A DNA stretch of 34,349 nucleotides from Priapulus caudatus (taxonomy: Eukaryota; Priapulida; Priapulimorpha; Priapulimorphida; Priapulidae), in the NCBI RefSeq assembly GCF_000485595.1, contig NW_014577602.1, forward strand, positions 363,978 through 398,326, written 5' to 3'. The position numbers were made by a program, and so were the translations under genes. Shown piece after piece: positions 20,735 through 30,050 of the stretch. Each line of letters begins with the position of its first letter. The first letter of the stretch is position 1. Under the pieces are notes generated by a model. That model saw nothing but the letters and a program-made list of their open reading frames with translations. It did no database searches and was not told the origin of the DNA.

Positions 20735-21040
20735 AACATTAGTCTTAACGTTAACTCTTTGTATATAGACAGTTGACAGAAACGCGGTGAAGTTACGAGT
20801 TTCTCACGCGCAGAGTATAGAGGTGTCTGGTCTACGAGAAAAAGTTAATGATAAGACTAACGTTAAGACTAATGTTTCTGACAACAGCTCCCAGAACGAT
20901 AGAGGTATTACACACGCATAATTGTCACCTACCACCAGGGATGTTAGTTGGATAAATATTCCCAGATATGTCACCTACGATTAAAGGCGCAAGTAGTATG
21001 AAACGCCTAACTGTAACCTGCCACTTGGGGGCGCTAGTGG
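20690..21040 (+). repeat. Recurring CCTACCA...GGGGC short motifs
   Basis: Degenerate copies of one motif: acctaccatccaggggcacg (near 20692), cacctaccaccagggatg (near 20926), tcacctacgattaaaggcgc (near 20970) and acctgccacttgggggcgct (near 21016). The last is within one mismatch of a CTCF-like core as I know it from vertebrates and flies. This is only a sequence resemblance. Confidence 0.4.
20735..20876. repeat. Inverted repeat with ~21 bp arms
   Basis: aacattagtcttaacgttaa at 20735 has its reverse complement at about 20856-20876 (ttaacgttaagactaatgtt), with roughly 100 bases between. Its spacer overlaps one arm of the larger inverted pair at 20761-21179. Confidence 0.85.
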
Positions 21041-21179
21041 TGCAGTGCTCTCAGCAGTATGGTGATACTTATCCCAACAGAACCTATTCTTGGAAATAAC
21101 CTTTTCTCGTTGACCGGACCTCTATATACTACTATGGACAACTCGTAACTTCACCATGTTTCTGTCGACGGTCTATAAG
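20761..21179. repeat. Imperfect ~80 bp inverted repeat pair
   Basis: The segment 20761-20844 (agacagttgacagaaacg; ggtgaagttacgagtt; tctacgagaaaaag) reappears in reverse complement at 21101-21179 (cttttctcgttgaccgg; aactcgtaacttcacc; tttctgtcgacggtctata) at roughly 75-80% identity by eye. About 255 bases separate the arms. It resembles a foldback element or the two ends of a non-autonomous DNA transposon. No target duplication was identified. Confidence 0.75.
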
Positions 21180-21327
21180 AAAAAAAAGATCCAAGGCAAG
21201 GCAGAGACACACAGGCCCGTGCAAAGCTGGTAATAGGCGCAGGCCAAATGGGAAATGTAGGCCCCATTTCAAACTGCTCATTATGTTTCATTGTAATCAG
21301 TGCTAAATACATGTGATCGATGTGATT

Positions 21328-21765
21328 TATGTATGGGTATATACATGTACATGTCGTGTATATGGTGTACTTACAATAGGTATGCGTCCCCCCTTTGCTT
21401 CTACCAGGGGAATTTACCCGAAATTGGATGGGACACGGAAAAGTTTTTGCGGCCTTAGTGATACATCTGGTATGTGCATATTTGACACATATATCGAATA
21501 GGATTAGTCCGTACAAACCACGTGATCGGAATATCACACGTGACATCGGATTTTTTTATTGTCGGACTCGGATCGTCTGTGCCCGCATGAGAGACAAAAC
21601 CGATTGTGTCGTATTCAATATCGCCAAGTAGACATGGAGCGTTATTCTCCTTCTTCTCCCTTTCCTCTTTTGCTTCCTCATTCCTTATGTATGGGTATAT
21701 ACATGTACATGTCGTGTATATGATGTACTTACAATGGGTATGCGTCCTCCCTTTGCCTCTACTAA
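21328..21765 (+). repeat. Pair of ~75 bp direct repeats
   Basis: tatgtatgggtatatacatg through to tgcgtcc(t/c)ccctttgc occurs at 21328-21400 and again at about 21687-21758 with few differences. The core contains the palindrome acatgtacatgt. The repeat period is about 359 bases. Confidence 0.85.
21417..21652 (+). repeat. ~235 bp duplicated segment, first copy
   Basis: It starts cccgaaattggatgggacac and ends catggagcgttattctcc, and matches 22517-22751 with about a dozen differences by eye. No long frame is conserved, so it is probably a fragment of an interspersed element. The right flank of both copies runs into a CT-rich stretch. Confidence 0.9.
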
Positions 21766-22125
21766 AAGGAGTAGGCCCCCAGTAGACCCCCTCAAAATCG
21801 TAGGCCCATGCTAACTGCCCCCCTCTGGAGACACAGAAGACAACATGATTGGTGGAAGAGTACTTCATTATGAAGGCGAGTGTCTAACTAATAACGCACA
21901 CGTGATCCCTGCCAATATATATTGTCTATGTCATTCGACTTAACGTCTATAATTCCCTCACGTTCCTCTATTCCCCGACCAACGTGTCGCAATTTGTATC
22001 TACTTATAATATTAGAGCACAATAAAGATTTATCTCAAAAGGAATTATGTTGTTTGTCAGTGTTTGTTTTTATTGCATAATTATCCGTTATTATGGCTAG
22101 TGATTCGTACTTCCGATACAGACAT
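21766..22125. other. Low-copy DNA, nothing recognised
   Basis: Ordinary DNA between the repeat pairs. An AATAAA-containing stretch (gagcacaataaagatttatc near 22013) could be a polyadenylation signal, but no gene ends there recognisably. Confidence 0.4.
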
Positions 22126-22126
22126 T

Positions 22127-22242
22127 CAATCATGCATATTCATTTATTCATACATATTCATTCATTTATTCATATTCCCTTACATATTTACTTCTATGTG
22201 ATTCATAAATGATAATCACAGCAGCAACTGCAGCAGCTACAA

Positions 22243-22273
<31 letters not shown>

Positions 22274-22322
22274 AGCAACAACAACAATACACCAACAAAA
22301 CAACAACAAAATATTAACAATA
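22127..22322 (+). repeat. ATTC-type and CAA/CAG-type simple repeats
   Basis: An irregular ATTC/CATT tetranucleotide tract (22130-22196) is followed by a CAG/CAA trinucleotide tract (22219-22320). No open frame of any length crosses the CAA tract, so it is not a polyglutamine codon repeat. Confidence 0.88.
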
Positions 22323-22516
22323 ATAACCTAGATTAAGAAACTATGCAAAGCAAGCTCTATAATTCATCGTAGCTCCTACGCTGGTAACCCCCTATATCTC
22401 GATACAAACACTACCCCGAAAATGCGTGAAACCTATGCTTCATGTTCCCTTGCTTTTTCCACACATCTTCTGCCATCTCGTTGTTAGACATGCAATTATT
22501 CAGTTTCCGTATATCG

Positions 22517-22751
22517 CCCGAAATTGGATGGGACACGGAAAAGTTCTTGCGATCCTAGTGATACATCTGGTATGTGCATATTTGACACGTATATCGAATA
22601 AGATTAGTCCGTACAAACCACGTGATCGGAATATCACACGTGACATCAGATCGTTCTGGGTCGGACTCGGATCGTCTGTGCCCGTATGAGAAACAAAACC
22701 GATTGTGTCGTATTCAATATCGCCGAGTAGACATGGAGCGTTATTCTCCTC
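22517..22751 (+). repeat. ~235 bp duplicated segment, second copy
   Basis: Direct-repeat partner of 21417-21652, about 1.1 kb downstream. It is followed by a long pyrimidine tract. Confidence 0.9.
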
Positions 22752-23010
22752 GCCTCCCCCTTCCCCTCCATTTCCTCTTTTGCCTCCTCATTCCCCCTCC
22801 CTTCCCCCTTTCCCCTTTCCCTCACGCTCCCCCCTCCAATTTTATCTTCCCTTTCTCTTCCTCTTCCATTTCTCCTTCCACTTCCCCACCCCTTCTTTCT
22901 CCACCATTCCCCTCCCCTCTCCTCTACCTCGCTCCTCTTCTTCTTTTCCTTTCCCTGCCTCCTCCCCTACAGCTTCCGCTCCTCTTCGCCTTCCTTTTTC
23001 TCATCACCTG
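22752..23010 (+). repeat. Pyrimidine (CT)-rich tract
   Basis: About 260 bases of C and T with scattered CTTCC and CCTCC motifs. Two Pro/Ser/Phe-rich plus-strand frames across it are compositional. Confidence 0.9.
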
Positions 23011-23640
23011 TTCGGATACTTCAGTTGGCAGCTGTCAATTATGCGAGTACAAGCGCAGTCTATCAGGCGCTTCACCTCGCGTTAACAGTGGCAATGTCGT
23101 ATTAGTGGACGGCAGACGAAGGTCAGGAAGCAATCAGCCACTACAGACAGACGTCTAAGGATCAGTCTGCATTTCCCGACAGAAACAACATCAGCTGTCT
23201 TTTCTACTTCAGGAATCCGTGCTGCGTGAACGCGCAAAATATTAAGCAATGAATGTAGTCAATGTAAATCATTGTACTCTAGTTGTGGCTGTGTAAGCAA
23301 GCCTGCGTTCGACAGACGAATACATCAGTAGAAAACTCCATCACTCTTCACTTCTCAGCAAGCAATGTGTGACGATGGACAAAGTTCGCAAGACCTAGTG
23401 AAAAACCGTGCAAATGTATTTAAGTAACACACATTGAATATCTTAAAAAAACATGGCTCTCAGTAAAGAATAATCCATCTGAAGGCGAAACTCAATGTAG
23501 CAACTATGAGTGTGAAGGGATTTGTCACGCACGTGTAAACCGAGATAAAATCTTCAACAATGTTTGTAAGGAACTACACGAAACAACTTATAGTCAACAA
23601 TCCTCACATGCCTGAAATATCTTCTACGCGGCTTACTCTC
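23011..23640. other. Low-copy DNA, nothing recognised
   Basis: About 630 bases of ordinary composition with no coding, RNA or repeat feature I can support. Confidence 0.4.
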
Positions 23641-24800
23641 CCTCCTCAATCTCTCTCTCTCTCTTTCTTCACACCCTCTCTCTCTCTCTCTCTCGTCTTG
23701 CGTGTGTGTGGGTGTGTTGTGTGTGTGTTTGTGTGTTTGGTGTGTGTGTGGTGGTTGTGTGTGTGTCGGTCGGTCTTCGACGCGCGGGATAGGAGATAGT
23801 GTGGTTAATTTGGTGGGTAGTGGTGGTAGTGTGTTGTGGTATCGTGTTAATGGGGTAGGTGGATGTGGTAGTGGTGGTGTTGGTGTAGTGGTGGAGTGGT
23901 GGTGTTGAGTATAGTATGGTATGGTCGTTGGTGGTGGGTAAGGTGGTTAGGTGGTGTTACTGGTGTGTTGGTGGAGTGGTGGAATGGTGGTAGTGGTGGT
24001 AGTGTGTGTGTGGTGTAGTGGATGGTAAGGTGCAGTAGTGGTAGTGTGTTTGTGAGTCGTAGTGGGTATGTGGTAGTGGTGTAGTGGTAGGGGTGTTGTG
24101 TAGGGGATGTGGTAGGTGTAGTGGTGTAGTGGTCGGTTGTTGGTGGTGGTATAGTGATGCGTGGTGGTGGTAAGTGGTGGTATGGTGGTAGTGTGGTGTT
24201 GGTGTATGTGAGGTGGATGGTGGTAGTGTTGTAGTTGGTAGTGGTGGTGTGTGAGGGTGTAGTGTGGTGGTGGTGGGGATGGTTGGTGTCTGTGTAAGTG
24301 GTGGTAATCGGGGTAGTGGTGAGTAGTGAGTATGTTGAGTTGGTGGTAGTGTGGTATGTCTAGATGTGGAGGTGTAGGTGGTAGTTGTAGTGGTGTAGTG
24401 TTGTCATGATGGTAGTGGGGATGTGGTAGTGGGGTGTGAGGGGAGTGTTAGTGGTGGTTGTGGTGTTGGTATGTAAGTGTGGTAGAGTGGAGTGTGGCGT
24501 GTGGAGTGGGGTGTTGGGAGTGGTATGGTTGTACAGTGGTATCGGGGAGTGTGGTAGTGGTGGTAGTGAGTGGTAGGTGGTATGGTGTGGTGGGTGGGTG
24601 TATGGTGGTGTTGGTGTAGTGGTGGTATGGTAGGGTGGTGGTTGGTGGGTAGTGTGTATGAAGGTATTTGTAGTGGTGGTAGTAGTGGTAGTGGTGTGTC
24701 ACGTGGTGGTAGTGGGGTGGTGGTGTGGAGTGTTGTAGTGGGTAGTGGTTGTTCGGAGTAGTGGTAGTGTGTATAGGTATGGGTGGCTAAGTAGTGGGGT
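23641..24800 (+). repeat. Second G/T-rich array, GGTAGT type
   Basis: A CT tract (23641-23698) switches directly to TG (23701-23765), then to about 1 kb of GGT, GTAGTG and GGTAGT motifs. C is nearly absent from the plus strand and A occurs at regular intervals. It differs from the upstream macrosatellite block, which has TTGGTG and GGC motifs and little A. The 139-codon minus-strand frame (24404-24823) is Thr/His/Pro-rich and compositional. Confidence 0.93.
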
Positions 24801-24929
24801 GGTGTGGACTGGCGTGCTGTCAACTGTTTTTTTCATGCTGTTGTCACTGTTGCCTTACGATTTCCTCCGGCTGGCAGCTAGATTTCGGGAGTCTAGAGAA
24901 AGTCGGCTGGAAACGAATATGGCGGCTTT

Positions 24930-25312
24930 GTCTTGTCCTTAGAAGCCTCAGCGACATATATCTTGCCTTCCCCGTTTTCTCTGCCATACGCATCCTATTA
25001 TACGGCGATAAGCTTGTTTGTCTCCGTGAATGCGAAAACGATCTCTGGCAATGCGCGCTCGTGCTTTCGTACGTTCAGCGCACGAGACGAGCACTGCGGC
25101 GATTATAAAAGGTACAGCCTGTCCTAATATGATCGCCACCTAAAAACAAACCAGCCGTTTCTATATTTACTAAAAACAATAGCATAAATAAATATTTTTC
25201 ATTATGAATTCATTACTCATCGGATTCATTAGCAAGCCGTGTATGACAAATAGTTTCGTATGCGCCCACTGGAAAAATAGCTTCTCGTTGATCTATAAAA
25301 GCACTAGCGATA
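24930..25312 (+). repeat. Dispersed repeat Y, copy lacking its head
   Basis: It aligns with 26283-26636 over conserved stretches such as cttccccgttttctc, gataagcttgtttt, cctaaaaacaaac and actggaaaaat. It differs by substitutions and small indels. Both copies carry a TATA-like box followed by agcctgt(t)cctaatat. Confidence 0.85.
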
Positions 25313-25384
25313 TCCCGCCGTGCCCCGGGGAATATCAGTGGCGTACGCAGTTGTGACCGCGTGGTTTAAGGAAAATACCGGTCT
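25313..25384. other. Short spacer between repeat Y and the CATCC tract
   Basis: About 70 bases of ordinary DNA with no recognised feature. Confidence 0.4.
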
Positions 25385-25666
25385 CTTATCTATCATCCAC
25401 TGCATCCATCCCATTCCTGCCATCTTCCATCCCCACCCATATCACAACGCATCCCACCAATCCATCCCATCCTAATCTCATCGATCCCACGCATCCCATG
25501 CCATTCCAATGCCATCCATGCATGCATCCATCTCCAATGCCACGCATGCCATTCACGCATCCCATCCATTGCCAATGCCATGCCATAATCCATTCCATGC
25601 CAACCATCCATCATCGCAGCCATCCGCATCCCAGTCGCATGCCATCCCATGGCATCCCATCCCATC
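25385..25666 (+). repeat. CATCC/CATGC-rich degenerate satellite
   Basis: About 280 bases built from CCATC, CATCCC and CATGCC words. The minus strand reads TGGGATGGGATGG. The Trp/Met/Gly-rich minus-strand frames are a by-product of the repeat. Confidence 0.9.
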
Positions 25667-25762
25667 ACAAATAAAATAAAAATCAATAAGATAATAACAT
25701 TAAATAAAAATAAAATAAAAAATAAATAAATAAATAAATTAATAATTAAAAAAAAAACTAAA
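25667..25762 (+). repeat. A-rich AATAAA-type tract
   Basis: About 95 bases of AAATA and AATAAA words ending in an A run, next to the CATCC tract and just before the inverted-repeat element. Confidence 0.92.
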
Positions 25763-25871
25763 AAATAATCTATACTATAAATAAACATCGGCTAAAAACT
25801 CCGGAGGGGAAGGGGAAATATACAATACAAAAAGGTAGGAAAGGGAAGAAAGAAAAAAAAGGAAAATGTTT

Positions 25872-25942
25872 GCCAGCTGGGACTCGAAACCGGAATCTCG
25901 GTGTAGTAGAAAAATGTCCTAGCGATGAGGCCATGGCGACAT
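25872..25942 (-). other. tRNA-like segment (Pol III A and B boxes)
   Basis: On the minus strand tggcctcatcgctaggaca resembles a tRNA D-arm/A box. ggtttcgagtccc, about 25 bases further on, resembles a B box with one extra T. gcca and tggc can pair as part of an acceptor stem. The anticodon and T-arm pairing are poor, so this is a degenerate tRNA-derived segment rather than a working tRNA. It sits inside the inverted-repeat element. Confidence 0.5.
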
Positions 25943-26009
25943 TAAGGTAATACACACTATGAGCTGTTTTATATTCCCGGTCGTTCATTATATAGTGGGT
26001 ACAGATTTT

Positions 26010-26023
26010 CGAGGTTCGCCTCG
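26010..26023. other. CGAGG-TTCG-CCTCG hairpin
   Basis: A perfect 5 bp stem closed by a TTCG loop inside the 398 bp inverted-repeat element. In RNA this would be a very stable UUCG-type tetraloop. It may be coincidental. Confidence 0.5.
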
Positions 26024-26167
26024 CACAATCACATTTCGCGAGGTTAGCTTTCTTCCAAAGTTGAAAGGCAGGATACGGAATCATTGTCGATGCGTGGTGT
26101 ACGTTTCACGCCCAGCCATTCCCCCCTCCGGAGTTTTTAGCGGAAATGTCTTACTTTAATAGTATAG

Positions 26168-26757
26168 ATTTGACACGCGCGTATTTCTACGCGGGCCTTT
26201 GTGTTATCGTGGGTGCCTTGACGCTGACGCGATGACATTTCTCGCCGAGTGACAAGACAGCTAGGATCGGGTGAATATCCTGCCTCCTTTCAGAATTTGC
26301 TCAGCGAAATATTTTGCTTCCCCGTTTTCTCGCCAACGCGATCCTATTATAGGTCGATAAGCTTGTTTTTCTCCGTGGATCGTAAACGATTTGTGCGCAT
26401 GCGCGCTTGCGCTCGGACGTCAGCGAACTGAGACGATGCTACTGCGTATTTATAAAGGTAGCAGCCTGTTCCTAATATCCCACCTAAAAACAAACACCGT
26501 TTCTATATTTTACTAAAAACAATAGCAGAAATAATATTTTTTCATTATTAATTTATTACTATTGATTCATTATGCAGGCGTGATGACAAATAGTTCGTAT
26601 GCGCACTGGAAAAATGCTTCCTCGTTGTTCTATTAATGGCATTTGACACGCACGTATTTCTACGCTGGCCTTTGTGTTATCGTGGGTGCCTTGACGCTGA
26701 CGCGATGGCATTTTTCGCCGAGTGACAAGACAGCTAGGATCGGGTGAATATCCTGCT
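26168..26757 (+). repeat. Dispersed repeat Y, one full unit plus partial second
   Basis: The segment starting atttgacacgcgcgtatttc at 26168 recurs as atttgacacgcacgtatttc at 26641, so the unit is about 474 bases. The first ~115 bases of the second unit end in gggtgaatatcctgc at 26757, and the array then stops. The unit could be a short satellite or the terminal repeat of an unrecognised retroelement. Confidence 0.85.
26394..26457 (+). promoter_or_regulatory. Possible promoter inside repeat Y
   Basis: The palindrome tgcgcatgcgcg at 26394 fits the vertebrate/fly NRF-1 (ewg-type) site as I know it. It lies about 50 bases upstream of tatttataaagg, a TATA-like box. The other Y copy keeps the TATA-like box (gattataaaagg at 25102) but has a degraded palindrome (gcaatgcgcgctcg). 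The pairing is suggestive only. Confidence 0.3.
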
Positions 26758-26837
26758 TTTCAAAACGCTGACAGGTGAGAGTAGTGCGATTTTTGACGCA
26801 ATCATAAAACTCGCGAAGCGAAGCCACTCTTCTTTAT

Positions 26838-26864
26838 AAAACGACGTCGGGCCTACGTCGTTTT
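26838..26864. repeat. Perfect 10 bp stem inverted repeat
   Basis: aaaacgacgt and acgtcgtttt are separated by cgggcct. This short palindrome sits about 15 bases before the first of the paired ~90 bp repeats (26879). It may be a terminus of that element. Confidence 0.8.
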
Positions 26865-26878
26865 GTTTAGGTAACGAC

Positions 26879-27140
26879 GACATGTCCACGACCTATCTTC
26901 GTACATTAGTATAGCAAGGAAACTGTGGCAGAGCAGTGCCGCCACATTGAGGTAGCGAGGTAGCGATATGCGATGCGCCCCTACTTTAGGAATGCCACTC
27001 GCTTTTTTAAATGTTTAACGTCGGCCAATTTCTCTGGGCGACACGTCGCGGACATGTCCGCGCCCTATCTATGTACATTAGTATAGCAAGGGACCTGCGG
27101 CAAGGCAGTGCCGCCACGTTGAAGTAGCGAGGTCGCGATG
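26879..27140 (+). repeat. Pair of ~90 bp direct repeats
   Basis: 26879-26969 and 27051-27140 share gacatgtcc, gtacattagtatagcaagg, gcagtgccgccac and gtagcgaggt, with a period of about 171 bases. No coding potential is apparent. Confidence 0.85.
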
Positions 27141-27706
27141 AGACTCCTGATGGCGTAGCGCGTTTATAGATAGTAGTGATGCGCGCAAACACGTTAAAGT
27201 ATGTATGTACAATACAGCACTGAGCAATTTTCGTATTATGTCTCTTCTATCTTTTTATCCCCTCTCTCTTTCTCTGTCTCTCCCTCCGTGTCTCTCTCCT
27301 CCTCTCTCTCGCTCCTTATCTCTCTCGCTCTTTTTTCTCTCTATGACACACATTCTTGCTGTCTCGCTTTTCCCTTTTACCCACTTTTTATTCCACCTTT
27401 TTACAGGTCTTCCGCGTACTACTGTATTCGCCAAAGATTATGTTAATGTTTTACGCGAACAACTTGTCAACATATTTAGGATTCAAGATTTTACTTCTTA
27501 ACCCTGAAGCTACTAGCTCCATACAGTATGGCGACCGCACGTAAACTTATACGGCTTCCAATAGCAGTAGCTTAGCATCATGCCCTGCGTGATCTAATGC
27601 GTAAGATTTACCCCACACTCAGCTATAAGAGGAGCAGCCCTACTTTTCACGTTTATGTTTAGAAAATCGTGTACTTACGGTGCTTCGCGTGTAACGAAAC
27701 GTTCAG
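27141..27706. other. Spacer with CT-rich stretch, no gene recognised
   Basis: A CT-rich low-complexity run occupies about 27241-27345. The rest is ordinary DNA leading into the ~575 bp tandem array. The ~100-codon plus-strand frames start in the CT run and look compositional. Confidence 0.5.
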
Positions 27707-27956
27707 TCTAACGTAGCCAGATTGTGTACTGACTGGTGTATGCAGGAGGTTCTTACATTCAAGATCTTCGTCCTATTTCTCAAGTTAAATCTACGGACAA
27801 AATGTTATCATATAAATCTATGTTGGAATACCTCCTCGCCAGTTTAAATGCATAAATTTGGCAAAATATTCTTCTTCTCGGGAGATATTGTTCATGCGCG
27901 AGCACCGTTTCAGGCGTGCAGTACGGACTGAAGAAAACTGCATAATATAGCTTGCT

Positions 27957-28009
<53 letters not shown>

Positions 28010-28527
28010 GGAAGACTGATGAGAGACAGCAGGGAAGATAGCTGGGAGCGGAAGAAGAAGAAGGAGTCTGAGCGAATAACAAGTGAGGCAAGGGGAAGGG
28101 CGGGGAGAATGAACTAGGAATTTTGCACCCTACAGGCTAGGGCGCTGTCCTAATTATAATCACAGGTCTACTAATAACAATTAATTACAGAAATCAATGC
28201 TGAGATACCCCAGAACTATATTAAATGCATAATCGTCCTAAAACATCTCTTCTGGTGAGATATTGCGCATGCGCTAACACACTAACGTAACCAGATTGTG
28301 TACTGACTGGTATATGCCGCGAAGACCTTACGTCCAAGATCTTCGTTCCATTTCTTAAGTGAGATCTACGGACAAAATGTTGTCTTATAAATCTATGCTA
28401 GAATACCTCCTCGCCAGTTTAAATGCATAATTTTTGCAAAATATTCTTTTTATCGAGAGATATTACGCATGCGCGAGCACCGTTTTAGGCGTGCAGTACG
28501 GACTGAAGAAAACTGCATAATATAGCT

Positions 28528-28563
<36 letters not shown>

Positions 28564-29577
28564 ACGAGAGAAGGAGGGGGAAGACTGATGAGAGACAGCA
28601 GGAAAGATAGCTGGGGCAGAAGAAAGAAGAAGGAGTCTGAGCGAAGAACAAGCGAGGCTAAGGGGAAGGGCGGGGGAATAACTAAGGAAATTTTGCACAC
28701 TACAGGCTAGGGCCGCTCGGCCACGGAATTAATAAAACACGCAGATCTCGCCTGGATAACAAGTTAACTTAGCAGGGAAATGCAAGTGCTGAGATACCCC
28801 ATAACCATATTAAATGCATAATGCGTCCGCAAAAACATAAACTCTCTGGTGAGATATTGCGCATGGACGACGACATGATCGTAACCAGGTCTTTGATGTG
28901 TACTGACTGGTAATATGCCGGGCGAAGGCGACCTTACGTCCAAGATCCTCGTGTCCATGTTCCTTAAGTGGAGATCTACGGACAAATGTTGTCCCAATAA
29001 CTTAAATCTATTGTTGGAAATACCTGCCTCGCCAGTTTAAAGCATAATTTTGGCCAAAAATAGGGTTGGCTTCGTTGCTCGGCGGAGATGGATTGTGGGC
29101 GCACTGGCGAGTACGCGGTTTTCAGGCGGTGGCAGTAGCGGAACCTGAGAAATCTGTCATATATGTAGCTGCTGAGAGGGAGAGGGGTGGAAGAGTGAGG
29201 AATGAGCAACAGGAAAGGATAGCTGGGGCGGGTAGAACAACGAAGAGTCTGAGCGAGGAAGAACAAGTGGAGGCAAGGGGAAGGGCGGGGAGAATGAACT
29301 AGGGAATTTTGCACGCCTAGCAGGCTAGGGCGCTCCTCCTAAAGTTATTAAGTCAGCAGGTCAGCTGAGTGAACAATTGAGAGTTACAGAAAATGGCAGA
29401 TCGCTGAGGATACGGCCATAACCATATGTAAATAGCATAATCGGTCCCTAAAACATTAACTATCCTGGTGAGATATTGCGCATCGCCTAACACACTAACC
29501 GTAACCAAGATCTGGTGTATGACCTGGTAATATGTCCGCGAGACCGTACGTCCAAGATCTTCGTTCGCACTTTCTTA
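27707..29577 (+). repeat. Tandem array of ~575-620 bp units (repeat X)
   Basis: The landmark ctaacgta(g/a)cc occurs at 27708, 28282, about 28875 and about 29495, giving three full units and a fraction of a fourth. Each unit runs from this landmark through atctacggacaaaatgtt, gagatatt..gcatgcg, gtgcagtacggactgaag, a GA microsatellite, a purine-rich stretch, caggctaggg and a second gagatattgcgcatgcg. Unit 3 has lost the GA tract and shows many one-base indels. Minus-strand Leu/Ser-rich frames over the GA tracts are not genes. Confidence 0.93.
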
Positions 29578-29881
29578 CATACCCCGGTTCACACCGGCGT
29601 GGCGTCCTTACTGGCGCTTCTAACGCCGCGGTACGGAAAATGGGCAAAACAGAGCGCGCCAAGTGTCGGCCAATAAGCGCGGTAAAAGACGCGGTGGAGG
29701 AACGCCAGAACATCGGCGCTGTGGTTGCCATGGTCGCCAATGAATCGCCAATGGATGCGCCGAGTCACGGCGTTTGTTTTGAGCATGTCAAACAACAGCG
29801 CCGAAAGGTTCGGCGATCCTGGAACGCGGTAAGAACAGCGGCTGGGTCGCGCGAAGGTCGTGAGGAAAACCACAAGCAGCC

Positions 29882-30050
29882 GTAACATCTTCCAATAACA
29901 CGCCGTACAAGCGCCGTAACAATTCCATAAACCGAAGGATCAAACGCCGTACAAGCGCCGAGTAACATCTCGCATAAAACGCCCGTACAAACGCGCGCGT
30001 AAACAGTCTCATAAAACGCCGTACACGCGCAGTAACATGCCGGCGTTAAG
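29882..30050 (+). repeat. Subterminal ~35-45 bp degenerate repeats of the Harbinger element
   Basis: Four to five units beginning gccgtacaagcgccgtaaca or variants, separated by cataaaac-type spacers. The right end holds similar words (cgccgtgagaacg, gcgcggtaag) between 31790 and 31990. Subterminal repeats are common transposase-binding sites in DNA transposons, so that role is inferred here. Small indels between units may be sequence noise. Confidence 0.65.

Larger units (their letters stand above)
25770..26167. mobile_element. 398 bp non-autonomous inverted-repeat element
   Basis: The left end reads ctatactataaataaacat, then ggctaaaaactccggagggg. The right end, read on the other strand, is ctatactattaaagtaagac, then ccgctaaaaactccggaggg. 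The ends are therefore about 40-45 bp imperfect terminal inverted repeats with a perfect inner core (gctaaaaactccggagggg). No transposase frame lies inside. The right end abuts repeat Y exactly at its start (atttgacacg). No clear target duplication is visible; the flanks are aat and att. It could be a MITE-like DNA transposon or a Helitron/Helentron-type derivative. The sequence alone does not decide. Confidence 0.82.

Noticed and set aside
22219-22320. Polyglutamine-encoding exon
   Set aside because: The CAA/CAG tract is not contained in a meaningful open frame and is followed by AAC/AAT-rich DNA with stops.
22705-23085. Pro/Ser-rich frames over the CT tract
   Set aside because: They are compositional. 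The upstream half overlaps a duplicated repeat segment whose other copy is not open in the same frame.
25872-25942. A functional tRNA gene
   Set aside because: A- and B-box words are present, but anticodon and T-arm pairing is poor, the B box has an extra base, and it sits inside a repeat element.
29532-29888. Overlapping frames of about 100-117 codons at the left end of the Harbinger element
   Set aside because: They begin in repeat X and cross the element boundary, or run antisense through the subterminal arm. No Myb/SANT or other partner-protein motif is seen.
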